A DNA stretch of 52,709 nt from a virus. The DNA lies in the IMG/VR virus record IMGVR_UViG_3300044529_000018, positions 1-52,709 of that record; one strand, written 5' to 3'. The translations under genes were made by a program, and so were the position numbers. The notes beneath the pieces were generated by a model that made no database searches, was not told the DNA's origin, and saw only the letters and a program-made list of their open reading frames with translations. Shown piece after piece: positions 14,321-20,082 of the stretch (position 1 is its first letter; each line of letters opens with the position of its first letter).

Positions 14321-14868
14321 AACAGAAACTCGATGAAGTCCGCACTCTGGCCATCAAACTGTTCGAGGCCGGCGAGACGGAAAAACGCAAACAGCCGAAG
14401 CGCAGAAAGAACAAAATGAAAATCACAGAAATCACAATCGGAAGACTCTACAACCTCGGCAGCTACGAGCACGTCCGCTACGAACTGACTGCCGAAGTGC
14501 CACAAGGCGAAAGCGCCGCAACCGCAATCATCGGCATGGAGAAAATCCTCGCCGCACTGTCCCCGAAAACCTCAACGCATAGCCGCGATGAACTCGCCCG
14601 CGAAAAGCGGCAGGTCGAAGAAATGCACCGCAAGCTGTCAGACGAAGGGCCGGACGAGTTCCGCCGATACTACGGGCACAGCTTCGTCGGCACGCCGGAA
14701 GAATACATCGGACGCTGCGAACAGTCGCACGCCGACAACGTGGCACGCCGCGAAGCGTGGGAAGCCAGGAGCGCGAAAGCCCGCAAGCTGCTCGAAGACC
14801 TCGGCGGCGCTGCAAACTTCAAAGATGCCAAACTCGATTGGGAGGATGGCGACGACTTTGATGCTTAA
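14317..14868 (+). CDS. Cassette J protein, 183 aa
   Basis: Two starts are possible. The one at 14317 is coupled to the leader ORF and gives a basic N-terminus (EKRKQPKRRKNK); an ATG at 14416 (MKITEITIGRLYNLGSYEHV) begins a domain with the NLGxYExxR pattern of small phage proteins. After residue 90 the protein is a charged coiled coil (REKRQVEEMHRKLSDEG, NVARREAWEARSAKARKLLE). The stop TAA lies within the R'' of attC11. Function unknown. Confidence 0.6.
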   Translation: MKQKLDEVRTLAIKLFEAGETEKRKQPKRRKNKMKITEITIGRLYNLGSYEHVRYELTAEVPQGESAATAIIGMEKILAALSPKTSTHSRDELAREKRQVEEMHRKLSDEGPDEFRRYYGHSFVGTPEEYIGRCEQSHADNVARREAWEARSAKARKLLEDLGGAANFKDAKLDWEDGDDFDA

Positions 14869-14984
14869 CATAAAAGCTGAGCCGCCGCCTGTGAGCGGTG
14901 GTGATGCGCAAGGAAAACTCTCAAATGAATAACGACATCCAAACGGACAGCGATAAGGCGGTTGGCTCCGGCGCTTTGTTAGGC
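14863..14984 (+). repeat. attC-like site 11
   Basis: R'' is GCTTAAC (14863-14869) and R' is GTTAGGC (14978-14984). The arms AGCTGAGCCGCCGCC and GGCGGTTGGCTCCGGCGC pair. Cassette J starts with GTTAAGCATCAA, an exact 12-base partner. Confidence 0.92.
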
Positions 14985-15008
14985 ATCAGCGACATAAAAT
15001 CTAACTAA
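14925..15008 (+). CDS. attC11 leader ORF, 27 aa
   Basis: It starts in the attC11 loop, is read through R' as VGSGALLGISD, and ends 1 bp before the next start (TAAaATG). It is probably a coupling leader for the cassette K gene. Confidence 0.35.
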   Translation: MNNDIQTDSDKAVGSGALLGISDIKSN

Positions 15009-15009
15009 A

Positions 15010-15282
15010 ATGAAAACCGAAACATCTAACACCGAAATGATCCGGCTGTCTGAACTCAACGCGAACCTCGCCAGCGAGCTAAATCAAAACGACTGGAACG
15101 TGCCAATCGAAGGCAGCCTCACGGCACTGCGGCGAACGCTCTCGCGACTGAATGAGCGCGTCCACTCAAGCTACGACTTCAATGCCGACCCCGACCGCAT
15201 GACGCTCGAAGTGGGTGACGCGCTAAGGTGTAACAAAATAGCTGAGCCAAGCCCGGCCAGCGATGCCCGGAAAACAGACTGA
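15010..15282 (+). CDS. Cassette K protein, 90 aa
   Basis: This small helical protein (LSELNANLASELNQNDWNVP, LTALRRTLSRLNERVHSSYD) is probably made of two helices. The last 15 residues are attC12-encoded. Function unknown. It is the one cassette of the second block whose unit ends do not match well. Confidence 0.55.
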   Translation: MKTETSNTEMIRLSELNANLASELNQNDWNVPIEGSLTALRRTLSRLNERVHSSYDFNADPDRMTLEVGDALRCNKIAEPSPASDARKTD

Positions 15283-15319
15283 CGTGCGTCCGGGCTTTGG
15301 CTCCGGCGTATGGTTAGGC
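15228..15319 (+). repeat. attC-like site 12
   Basis: R'' is GTGTAAC (15228-15234) and R' is GTTAGGC (15313-15319). The arms AGCTGAGCCAAGCCCGG and CCGGGCTTTGGCTCCGGC pair well. The start of cassette K (GTTAGGC) agrees with this R'' at only five of seven core bases, so the site is either decayed or replaced. Confidence 0.8.
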
Positions 15320-15343
15320 GACGGTAAAAACGAAAGGACAAAT

Positions 15344-15682
15344 ATGAGTAGATGGTATATGACCGATGAAGAAAAACGCGGCTATGCTGCGCAACAGCAG
15401 CATAGCTACCAAAGCGAACATGACGGCGGGCACGACTACCAGCAGGGCTGGCGCGAAGGCGAGCGCGAGGATAGGCGCGAGCGTGAACGCCAAGAGGAGC
15501 GCCGCCAAGAGCAAGAGGCTGAAGAACGCGCCGAAGAACGGCGTCGGCATGAATCGTATATGCGCTCACAAGAGGAAGAACAGGAACAATACGAGCAAAT
15601 GAAACAGCAACCTGAACCACAGGAACAGCCGGTGGTCGAGTCGCCTAACGACCAAGCTCTGCGACTGGAGAACAACCCATGA
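15344..15682 (+). CDS. Cassette L charged coiled-coil protein, 112 aa
   Basis: I chose the ATG at 15344, which has a GGAC ribosome-binding site 6 bp upstream; the same frame is also open back to an ATG in the attC12 loop (15263). The protein is an Arg/Glu/Gln-rich coiled coil (GWREGEREDRRERERQEERR) ending in a Pro/Glu-rich stretch. It may be a structural or RNA-binding protein; no family recognised. The stop overlaps the next ORF as ATGA. Confidence 0.55.
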   Translation: MSRWYMTDEEKRGYAAQQQHSYQSEHDGGHDYQQGWREGEREDRRERERQEERRQEQEAEERAEERRRHESYMRSQEEEQEQYEQMKQQPEPQEQPVVESPNDQALRLENNP

Positions 15683-15766
15683 ACATAGACCGCGCAACAG
15701 CCATTCAAGCATCCCAAGGCCGCGCTGCGGGGCGAACCGAAGGTTCGCAGCAGCGCGTGGTTCGGT
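15643..15766 (+). repeat. attC-like site 13
   Basis: R'' is GCCTAAC (15643-15649) and R' is GTTCGGT (15760-15766). The arms AGCTCTGCGA and TTCGCAGCAGC pair, and the loop carries a second small hairpin (GCGAACC/GGTTCGC). Cassette L starts with GTTAGGCGAC, an exact 10-base partner. Confidence 0.85.
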
Positions 15767-15957
15767 GCTGTGCGACATGCGCAGAATGGCTCCCAAACAA
15801 GATGGAATGCAAGCACGTCCCGAATGAAGCTGCACCGCCAGAAGCGTCCTGCGGAGGATGGGTGCGGAGGCGAGAACCCAATCGCCCGTGGGACATGTGG
15901 GCGAATGAGAAAGCACCGAACGTGCCGATGAGCGAACCGCCGACCAAAAATCTATGA
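15679..15957 (+). CDS. Cassette M zinc-ribbon-like protein, 92 aa
   Basis: The first 27 residues are attC13-encoded (SQQRVVR). The body then has CCATCAEWLPNKMECKHVP followed by EASCGGWV. The four or five cysteines in this spacing suggest a small zinc ribbon, and similar short proteins occur in phages. The stop overlaps the next start as ATGA. Confidence 0.6.
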   Translation: MNIDRATAIQASQGRAAGRTEGSQQRVVRCCATCAEWLPNKMECKHVPNEAAPPEASCGGWVRRREPNRPWDMWANEKAPNVPMSEPPTKNL

Positions 15958-16006
15958 AAAACACTGAAGACGCCAACGGCGGTTCGCTCCATCGGGCTGG
16001 TTCTGC
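15915..16006 (+). repeat. attC-like site 14
   Basis: R'' is ACCGAAC (15915-15921) and R' is GTTCTGC (16000-16006). The arms GATGAGCGAACCGCCG and CGGCGGTTCGCTCCATC pair with a bulged base. Cassette M starts with GTTCGGTGCT, an exact 10-base partner. Confidence 0.9.
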
Positions 16007-16286
16007 GCCGGACATGGAACTCGAAAGCTTCAAGCGTGAACGGAATGAAGCTCTGCTCTCGCGCGACGCCATCCGCATCCGCGCAATGGTGCGGAAGTGG
16101 AATAAAATCGAAATGCCAGCCGACCCGAAAACCTTCTGGGGCGCAGTCCACAAGGCGATAACCGGAAACCTCGGCCTGCCCCGCGACTTCCGGCTCAAAT
16201 CAAAAGCGTGGCTGACGGAACACAAGCTCACCAGCTTCGACGACGGCGACCTCGATGAGGCGCAGAACGAGAAAGTTCAGGTATGA
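15954..16286 (+). CDS. Cassette N protein, 110 aa
   Basis: It starts in the attC14 loop (ATGA overlap) and reads R' as RAGSAP. The body is helical (LESFKRERNEALLSRDAIRI) with a conserved-looking TFWGAVHKAITG and a short C-terminal helix. This type is seen in phages as a small protein of unknown function. It is coupled to the next ORF by ATGA. Confidence 0.6.
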   Translation: MKNTEDANGGSLHRAGSAPDMELESFKRERNEALLSRDAIRIRAMVRKWNKIEMPADPKTFWGAVHKAITGNLGLPRDFRLKSKAWLTEHKLTSFDDGDLDEAQNEKVQV

Positions 16287-16392
16287 GCGTCAAACCAAAA
16301 TGTGAGCACGGATACACTGACCCGGACGAGTTTTGCCCAGAATGCCCGTACCCAAGTGCGCCAAGCGAATTACCTGCAACGCATGGTTCGGC
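16262..16392 (+). repeat. attC-like site 15
   Basis: R'' is GCAGAAC (16262-16268) and R' is GTTCGGC (16386-16392). The arms AGTTCAGGTATG and ATTACCTGCAACGC pair. Cassette N starts with GTTCTGCGCC, an exact 10-base partner. The loop is long and coding. Confidence 0.85.
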
Positions 16393-16591
16393 GGCATTGG
16401 ATGCGCTTCTTAAAAAATATCCGGCGAATGCCCGACGGCTGCGAGAGAAGCGAGAATACCTTGCAAACCAAATGGCGGATTGGCGAGCACGCGGCCTCGT
16501 CCAATATGGCGGAAATTCTTGGGCTAATGTGCTCATGCCGCCGAACGCTCCGCATGAGCCGCCGGCGGCGAAAAACCAAGACCATGAATAA
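16283..16591 (+). CDS. Cassette O protein with attC-encoded Cys motif, 102 aa
   Basis: It starts just inside the left arm of attC15. The loop of the site encodes KCEHGYTDPDEFCPECP, a Cys/His set that could bind zinc, before R' is read as THGSAAL. The cassette-encoded part is a helix (LREKREYLANQMADWRARG) and a short tail. If the Cys motif is functional, it belongs to the preceding unit's attC, which is unusual. Confidence 0.55.
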   Translation: MSVKPKCEHGYTDPDEFCPECPYPSAPSELPATHGSAALDALLKKYPANARRLREKREYLANQMADWRARGLVQYGGNSWANVLMPPNAPHEPPAAKNQDHE

Positions 16592-16649
16592 CACTCTGAC
16601 ATCCGAACTGCCAAGCGTTCCGCCGGTTGGCTCCATGCAGTTGTTGGGC
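16540..16649 (+). repeat. attC-like site 16
   Basis: R'' is GCCGAAC (16540-16546) and R' is GTTGGGC (16643-16649). The arms GAGCCGCCGG and CCGGTTGGCTC pair with a bulged T. Cassette O starts with GTTCGGCGGCAT, an exact 12-base partner. Confidence 0.92.
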
Positions 16650-17279
16650 CGCGTTTTGGTGGCGTGCGAATTTTCGGGAATAGTCCGTGACGCCTTCGCT
16701 GCTCGCGGGTGGGATGCGTGGTCGTGTGACATACTGCCAACTGACAAACCCGGCCAACACTTCCAAGGTGACGTGCGCGACATCCTGCATGAAAGCTGGG
16801 ACTTGATGATAGCTCACCCGCCATGCACCTACCTATGCAACTCTGGCGTGCGGTGGCTGACCGAAGATGGTCCAGGTCACAACGGATATATCCGACGCAC
16901 GATGATGAGAGAAGGTGCTGAATTTTTCAAGTCGCTGCTCAATGCCGACATCCCGCATATCGCAATCGAAAACCCAATCCCACACAGATATGCGCTGCAA
17001 ATCATCGGCAGGAAATACGACCAAATCATCCAACCGTGGCAGCACGGTCATGGCGAGACAAAGGCAACCTGCCTCTGGCTGAAAAATCTCCCGAAACTGA
17101 AACCGTCAAACGTCGTGGAAGGACGCGAAGGCAAAGTCTGGAAAATGCCGCCAAGCCCTGACCGATGGAAAGAGCGCAGCAGAACCTACACCGGAATAGC
17201 TGAAGCTATGGCCGACCAGTGGACTCGCGCAACGCGGCCCAACACTGTATTATACGACTCCTCCGCAACTAAAAAATGA
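16584..17279 (+). CDS. Cassette P DNA-methylase-like protein, 231 aa
   Basis: The fold is that of a SAM-dependent DNA cytosine methylase-like protein. ACEFSGIVRDAFAARGW (about residues 26-42) is motif I, HPPCTYLC (about 77-84) gives the PPC catalytic site, and ENPIPH (about 128-133) gives an ENP element. It is common in phages and would modify phage or host DNA. I start it at the ATG in the attC16 loop; an ATG upstream at 16302 lies in another gene. It is the last and largest typical cassette, with a 13-base match between its ends. Confidence 0.7.
   Translation: MNNTLTSELPSVPPVGSMQLLGRVLVACEFSGIVRDAFAARGWDAWSCDILPTDKPGQHFQGDVRDILHESWDLMIAHPPCTYLCNSGVRWLTEDGPGHNGYIRRTMMREGAEFFKSLLNADIPHIAIENPIPHRYALQIIGRKYDQIIQPWQHGHGETKATCLWLKNLPKLKPSNVVEGREGKVWKMPPSPDRWKERSRTYTGIAEAMADQWTRATRPNTVLYDSSATKK
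17237..17243 (+). repeat. Half attC site: R'' of the last cassette
   Basis: The R'' core GCCCAAC belongs to the 13-base AACGCGGCCCAAC, the exact reverse complement of the start of cassette P. The right arm and R' core were not found in the next 1.4 kb, so the array ends in a broken site. Confidence 0.7.
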
Positions 17280-17590
17280 TAAACCATTACAATGCAACGA
17301 TAAGGAAAGAAGCCCGCAAGCGATGGTCATTGAACGCCGTTCGCGCAAAGGCTCGCATAAAAGCCGAACGAATGGCCGCGCCGATACTGGATGAACCTCC
17401 GGGGAAAGTATTCGTCCCAAAGCGAACCCGGCCCGACCTGAAAGTGATCCTGGAACGTAAGGACGGGATGAAAGTTCAATACTCGCTGCGCCTGTTTTAC
17501 GGCAAACTGATTGGCCAGCATCTCCAAATGTCACCCAAGCAGTTTGGCCGTAAGCTAGGAGCCATATTCCAACTGTGGGCAACACCATGA
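17276..17590 (+). CDS. Hypothetical basic protein, 104 aa
   Basis: It starts just after the broken attC end. The N-terminus is basic and helical (TIRKEARKRWSLNAVRAKAR), followed by a strand-rich part (FVPKRTRPDLKVILERKDG). It may be a nucleic-acid-binding phage protein. No family recognised. It overlaps the next gene by ATGA. Confidence 0.55.
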   Translation: MINHYNATIRKEARKRWSLNAVRAKARIKAERMAAPILDEPPGKVFVPKRTRPDLKVILERKDGMKVQYSLRLFYGKLIGQHLQMSPKQFGRKLGAIFQLWATP

Positions 17591-17769
17591 AAGTAACCCG
17601 CTCAGGAATAATGTTCCACCCCCAAAGGAAGCGGCCCGAATTTGACGACGAGGAATTGCATCGCCGTTCACTTGCAGAAGAAGCACGCAAAAACAACAAC
17701 AACCGTCCCGCACAAGCTGTCGCAGGACAGCCACAGCGTTCTTTGATCGAAAATCAACAAGATGACTAA
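17587..17769 (+). CDS. Hypothetical small protein, 60 aa
   Basis: The ATG overlapping the previous stop was chosen over an in-frame ATG 12 bp upstream. The protein is hydrophilic, low complexity after residue 25 (EELHRRSLAEEARKNNNNRP) and probably unstructured. The 3' end overlaps one arm of an inverted repeat. Confidence 0.45.
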   Translation: MKVTRSGIMFHPQRKRPEFDDEELHRRSLAEEARKNNNNRPAQAVAGQPQRSLIENQQDD

Positions 17770-17823
17770 CCGTCATCCAACAGACAGTTGCCGCCCACTG
17801 TTTCGGGCGGCAGCTTGTGCGGG
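17707..17823. repeat. Nested inverted repeats before the RusA-like gene
   Basis: The outer arms CCCGCACAAGCTG (17707-17719) and CAGCTTGTGCGGG (17811-17823) are perfect 13-base partners. Inside is a hairpin with the arms GTTGCCGCCC (17787-17796) and GGGCGGCAGC (17805-17814). The right outer and inner arms overlap, so two structures compete, as in an attenuator or other switch. No terminal T run is present. Confidence 0.5.
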
Positions 17824-17832
17824 ATAAATTCC

Positions 17833-18183
17833 ATGCAAACCTATGAATTCGACAATGCCAGCGCATCCTTCAAACGGCGAAACCCGCATCTATTTGGTGG
17901 CATGGCATCGGATACCGTCCTGCAACCGAATCCTGAGTATGAGCCAGTGGCAGAGGATGCGAGAGAAATTGTTGACCAAGCTCGCCGTCTTGTGCGCATT
18001 ACGAGCTTCCGCCTTCGGCTCTGTGACGAGCGAAACTTGTGGGATAAACATTTCGTCGATGCACTTGTCGAGGCTGGAATCATCTTTGATGACTCGCCGG
18101 AATTCTGTCAGATTGAAGTCAAACAGGAAGAAGTCAAAGACTGGAGGCTTGAGCGAACAGAAATAACCATTGAACCGATATGA
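17833..18183 (+). CDS. RusA-like Holliday junction resolvase
   Basis: The 116-residue protein carries the RusA-type core: CDERNLWDKHFVDALVEAGI (about residues 61-80) followed by IFDDSPEFC. This matches the family's D..N..K...D.L...G...DD pattern of acidic catalytic residues. RusA proteins cut four-way junctions during phage recombination, which suits the ERF/YqaJ pair upstream. It is shorter at the N-terminus than E. coli RusA. The start is just beyond the nested repeats. Confidence 0.6.
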   Translation: MQTYEFDNASASFKRRNPHLFGGMASDTVLQPNPEYEPVAEDAREIVDQARRLVRITSFRLRLCDERNLWDKHFVDALVEAGIIFDDSPEFCQIEVKQEEVKDWRLERTEITIEPI

Positions 18184-18491
18184 CCTACACCACAAAACAA
18201 CTTGAAGCAGCTCTGGCTAAGATGCTGCCGGAGAAAATCTACATCGCTCCAAATGGACTGCTGGCTTGGCGACAGCCCCCGAAGAAAGAGCATCATTATG
18301 ACGACGAGCAGTACAATGTCGATGAGACATCGTTGTTGCAGATTTGTTGGTGGATTGAGGAAAGGCTACTAGGCTTTAAGCCAGAGTGTTATCTAATTCA
18401 ATTAAAGGCGAGTGGAGTTGATGCTTGGCACGCCACATGGCAACAGCGTACAGTCGAACTGGCGAAGGTGAAAGGGGTCGAGATTGCATGA
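18180..18491 (+). CDS. Hypothetical protein, 103 aa
   Basis: It is coupled to the RusA-like gene by ATGA. It is soluble, with many Trp and Tyr residues and a helical C-terminal half (TSLLQICWWIEERLLGF, ATWQQRTVELAKVKG). No family recognised. Confidence 0.6.
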   Translation: MTYTTKQLEAALAKMLPEKIYIAPNGLLAWRQPPKKEHHYDDEQYNVDETSLLQICWWIEERLLGFKPECYLIQLKASGVDAWHATWQQRTVELAKVKGVEIA

Positions 18492-18694
18492 TGTCGTCGC
18501 ATCGCCAATCCATGACCCCTGAAGAAGGAGCCGCGTTTGTAGAATATCGCAAGGCAGACCAGGCGGCGCGAGCCATCCTGAACGACTTCATAAAATCCTC
18601 ACCAGACTACCAAGCCGCTTACAAACTTTCGCAGTTGAAATATTGGGCCTGGGAATCCATCCACAACAAAAACGAAAAGGCCGGCGAGCACTGA
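18488..18694 (+). CDS. Hypothetical helical protein, 68 aa
   Basis: The start overlaps the upstream stop (ATGATG). It is a helical protein (EEGAAFVEYRKADQAARAIL, YQAAYKLSQLKYWAWESI). It is the last gene of the plus-strand early operon; the terminator stem begins inside its final codons. Confidence 0.6.
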   Translation: MMSSHRQSMTPEEGAAFVEYRKADQAARAILNDFIKSSPDYQAAYKLSQLKYWAWESIHNKNEKAGEH

Positions 18695-18720
18695 AACGAA
18701 TGCTCCGCCGGCCCTTTCTT
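18679..18720. terminator. Bidirectional terminator between convergent operons
   Basis: A stem GGCCGGCGAGCA / TGCTCCGCCGGCC with one bulge is followed by CTTTCTT on the plus strand and preceded by AAAA, which gives T's on the minus strand. It separates the plus-strand early genes from the minus-strand late genes. Confidence 0.8.
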
Positions 18721-18727
18721 GGATCAA

Positions 18728-19354
18728 TCAGGAAACCGTTACGGTGAACACGCGAGCCGCTTTCGACGTGCCATCGGTGACGGTCACCGTGACAGCGGAA
18801 ACGCCGGTCTGCGAGGCCACCGGGGTAAACGAGATGGAACCGGACGGGTCGGGGTTGGTGTACACCACGTCAGGATTCGGAACCACATCGGTATTGCTGG
18901 AAACCGCGGTCACGCTCAAGGTTGCTCCCTTGGCCGTGGTGGAGATCCCGGCGATGCCAACGGTCTGAATCCCGGCGTCCTTGGCCACAGGTAGGTCGGC
19001 AATCGCGTCCAAGGTGACGGCGCCCTTCGGGGTAAGGTCGGCAGCAATCTTCGCGGAAACCGTTCCGGCGAGTGCGTTCAACTGGTCGATTTCGGGTTGC
19101 AGCTCAACCGCGCCATTGCTGGCGATAATTGCTGCAATCACGGGGGCGAGAGCGGCTTCGACCGCTGTTTCAACTGCGAGAGGGAGCGCGGCGATAGCAG
19201 CGTCCAGGTCTTGTTTTGTAGCCATAATGTTTAGCCTTTCTTCAATCCGGTGAATGATTTTTTGGTTATTGTGTGCGTTCCACTCAAGAATCTCACGCAG
19301 GACGCGAGTCAAGAGAGAAATTGATTCGGACAATTTGTGTTCCTCATCGTGCAT
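18728..19354 (-). CDS. Virion-associated protein with coiled coil and Ig-like domain
   Basis: The N-terminal 43 residues are a short coiled coil (LLTRVLREILEWNAHNNQKI). An internal ATG at 19225 (MATKQDLDAA) has a better ribosome-binding site (GAAAGG) and may be a second start. A helical, Ala-rich stretch follows. The C-terminal 90 residues form an Ig-like or invasin-like domain (SISFTPVASQTGVSAVTVTV), a type often seen on phage tail or head decoration proteins. It is last in the minus-strand operon. Confidence 0.6.
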   Translation of the reverse strand: MHDEEHKLSESISLLTRVLREILEWNAHNNQKIIHRIEERLNIMATKQDLDAAIAALPLAVETAVEAALAPVIAAIIASNGAVELQPEIDQLNALAGTVSAKIAADLTPKGAVTLDAIADLPVAKDAGIQTVGIAGISTTAKGATLSVTAVSSNTDVVPNPDVVYTNPDPSGSISFTPVASQTGVSAVTVTVTDGTSKAARVFTVTVS

Positions 19355-19409
19355 TCATTGACGTTACCACAAGGATTCCGTTTCACAATGGGGTGTTTAC
19401 CGTATCCGG

Positions 19410-19631
19410 CTATTTACCGGAGGCAATCTGGGCATCCGTTTTCCAGGCATCGGTGCTGGCCTTGGCTATCAGAGCGTCAATGAATGACTTTTCAAGGTCG
19501 GTAGTCCATTCCCCCGTCTGCTTGGCCGCTGAACGAATGGCGGCGATGAAAGCGATGAGACTGGATATTCCAGTCGTGATGGTTGGGATCAGTTGGATGA
19601 GTCCGGGAAGGAGGGCGAGGATTGCGGCCAT
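19410..19631 (-). CDS. Small membrane protein, holin candidate, 73 aa
   Basis: One long hydrophobic segment covers residues 2-33 (MAAILALLPGLIQLIPTITT then LIAFIAAIRSA), followed by a charged C-terminal helix. The size, topology and place next to a second membrane protein and a lipoprotein fit a class II/III holin or holin-like protein. No endolysin is recognised beside it. Confidence 0.5.
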   Translation of the reverse strand: MAAILALLPGLIQLIPTITTGISSLIAFIAAIRSAAKQTGEWTTDLEKSFIDALIAKASTDAWKTDAQIASGK

Positions 19632-19635
19632 GGCG

Positions 19636-20082
19636 TCAATGGGTTGGAGATTGGACTATCACGACCCAGCTCTGAGCCTGATTGAGAGCGGCCTGAAGGT
19701 CGGCCACGACCTGAATCAGGATGTTGCTATGGGAGGAATTCGATCTGTAAATCACCTTGGCGTCATCCACCATTTTTATCATGGCCAGCCCTCGAGGAAG
19801 CGTATTGGTGGATTCAATGGTGATGGGAGTCCGAATCCATTCGCAGAAGGAATGGAACGCCGGGGCATTCGTCATCCAAAAGTCGCGGTTTGAATTGTCT
19901 AGTTCAACGGCAGTATTGAAAGCTGAAACCGAAACCGTTTCCAACCGCTCCGCATTGACCACCATAGGATCAGACCCCGAGGCGACGGTGGAACAGCCGG
20001 TGGAAATCAGAATTGACGCAACAAAACCAATCATCAGCACGAATACGACAATGACCGGCCAAATGGGTTTGATGAATCTCAT
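19636..20082 (-). CDS. Lipoprotein, possible outer spanin-type protein
   Basis: I chose the start giving MRFIKPIWPVIVVFVLMIGF with a lipobox LISTGC at about residues 26-31, so the mature protein would be lipid-anchored at Cys 31. The body is soluble and helical at its end (VVADLQAALNQAQSWVVIVQ). A membrane-anchored lipoprotein among holin-like genes suggests a spanin role, but it is longer than most outer spanins. The longer frame upstream overlaps the holin-like gene. Confidence 0.5.
   Translation of the reverse strand: MRFIKPIWPVIVVFVLMIGFVASILISTGCSTVASGSDPMVVNAERLETVSVSAFNTAVELDNSNRDFWMTNAPAFHSFCEWIRTPITIESTNTLPRGLAMIKMVDDAKVIYRSNSSHSNILIQVVADLQAALNQAQSWVVIVQSPTH

Noticed and set aside
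16302-16583. Long start for the methylase-like gene at 16302
   Set aside because: The extra 94 residues are an out-of-frame reading of the cassette O gene; the start in the attC16 loop is better.
8752-17243. CRISPR array from the regularly recurring hairpin elements
   Set aside because: The repeats are not identical, the units between them are 150-900 bp and coding, and no cas genes are present; attC sites explain the pattern fully.
8752-17243. attC sites read on the opposite strand
   Set aside because: The bulged base lies in the right arm and the site 7 arms match classical attC only in the plus orientation; the cassette genes are also on the plus strand.
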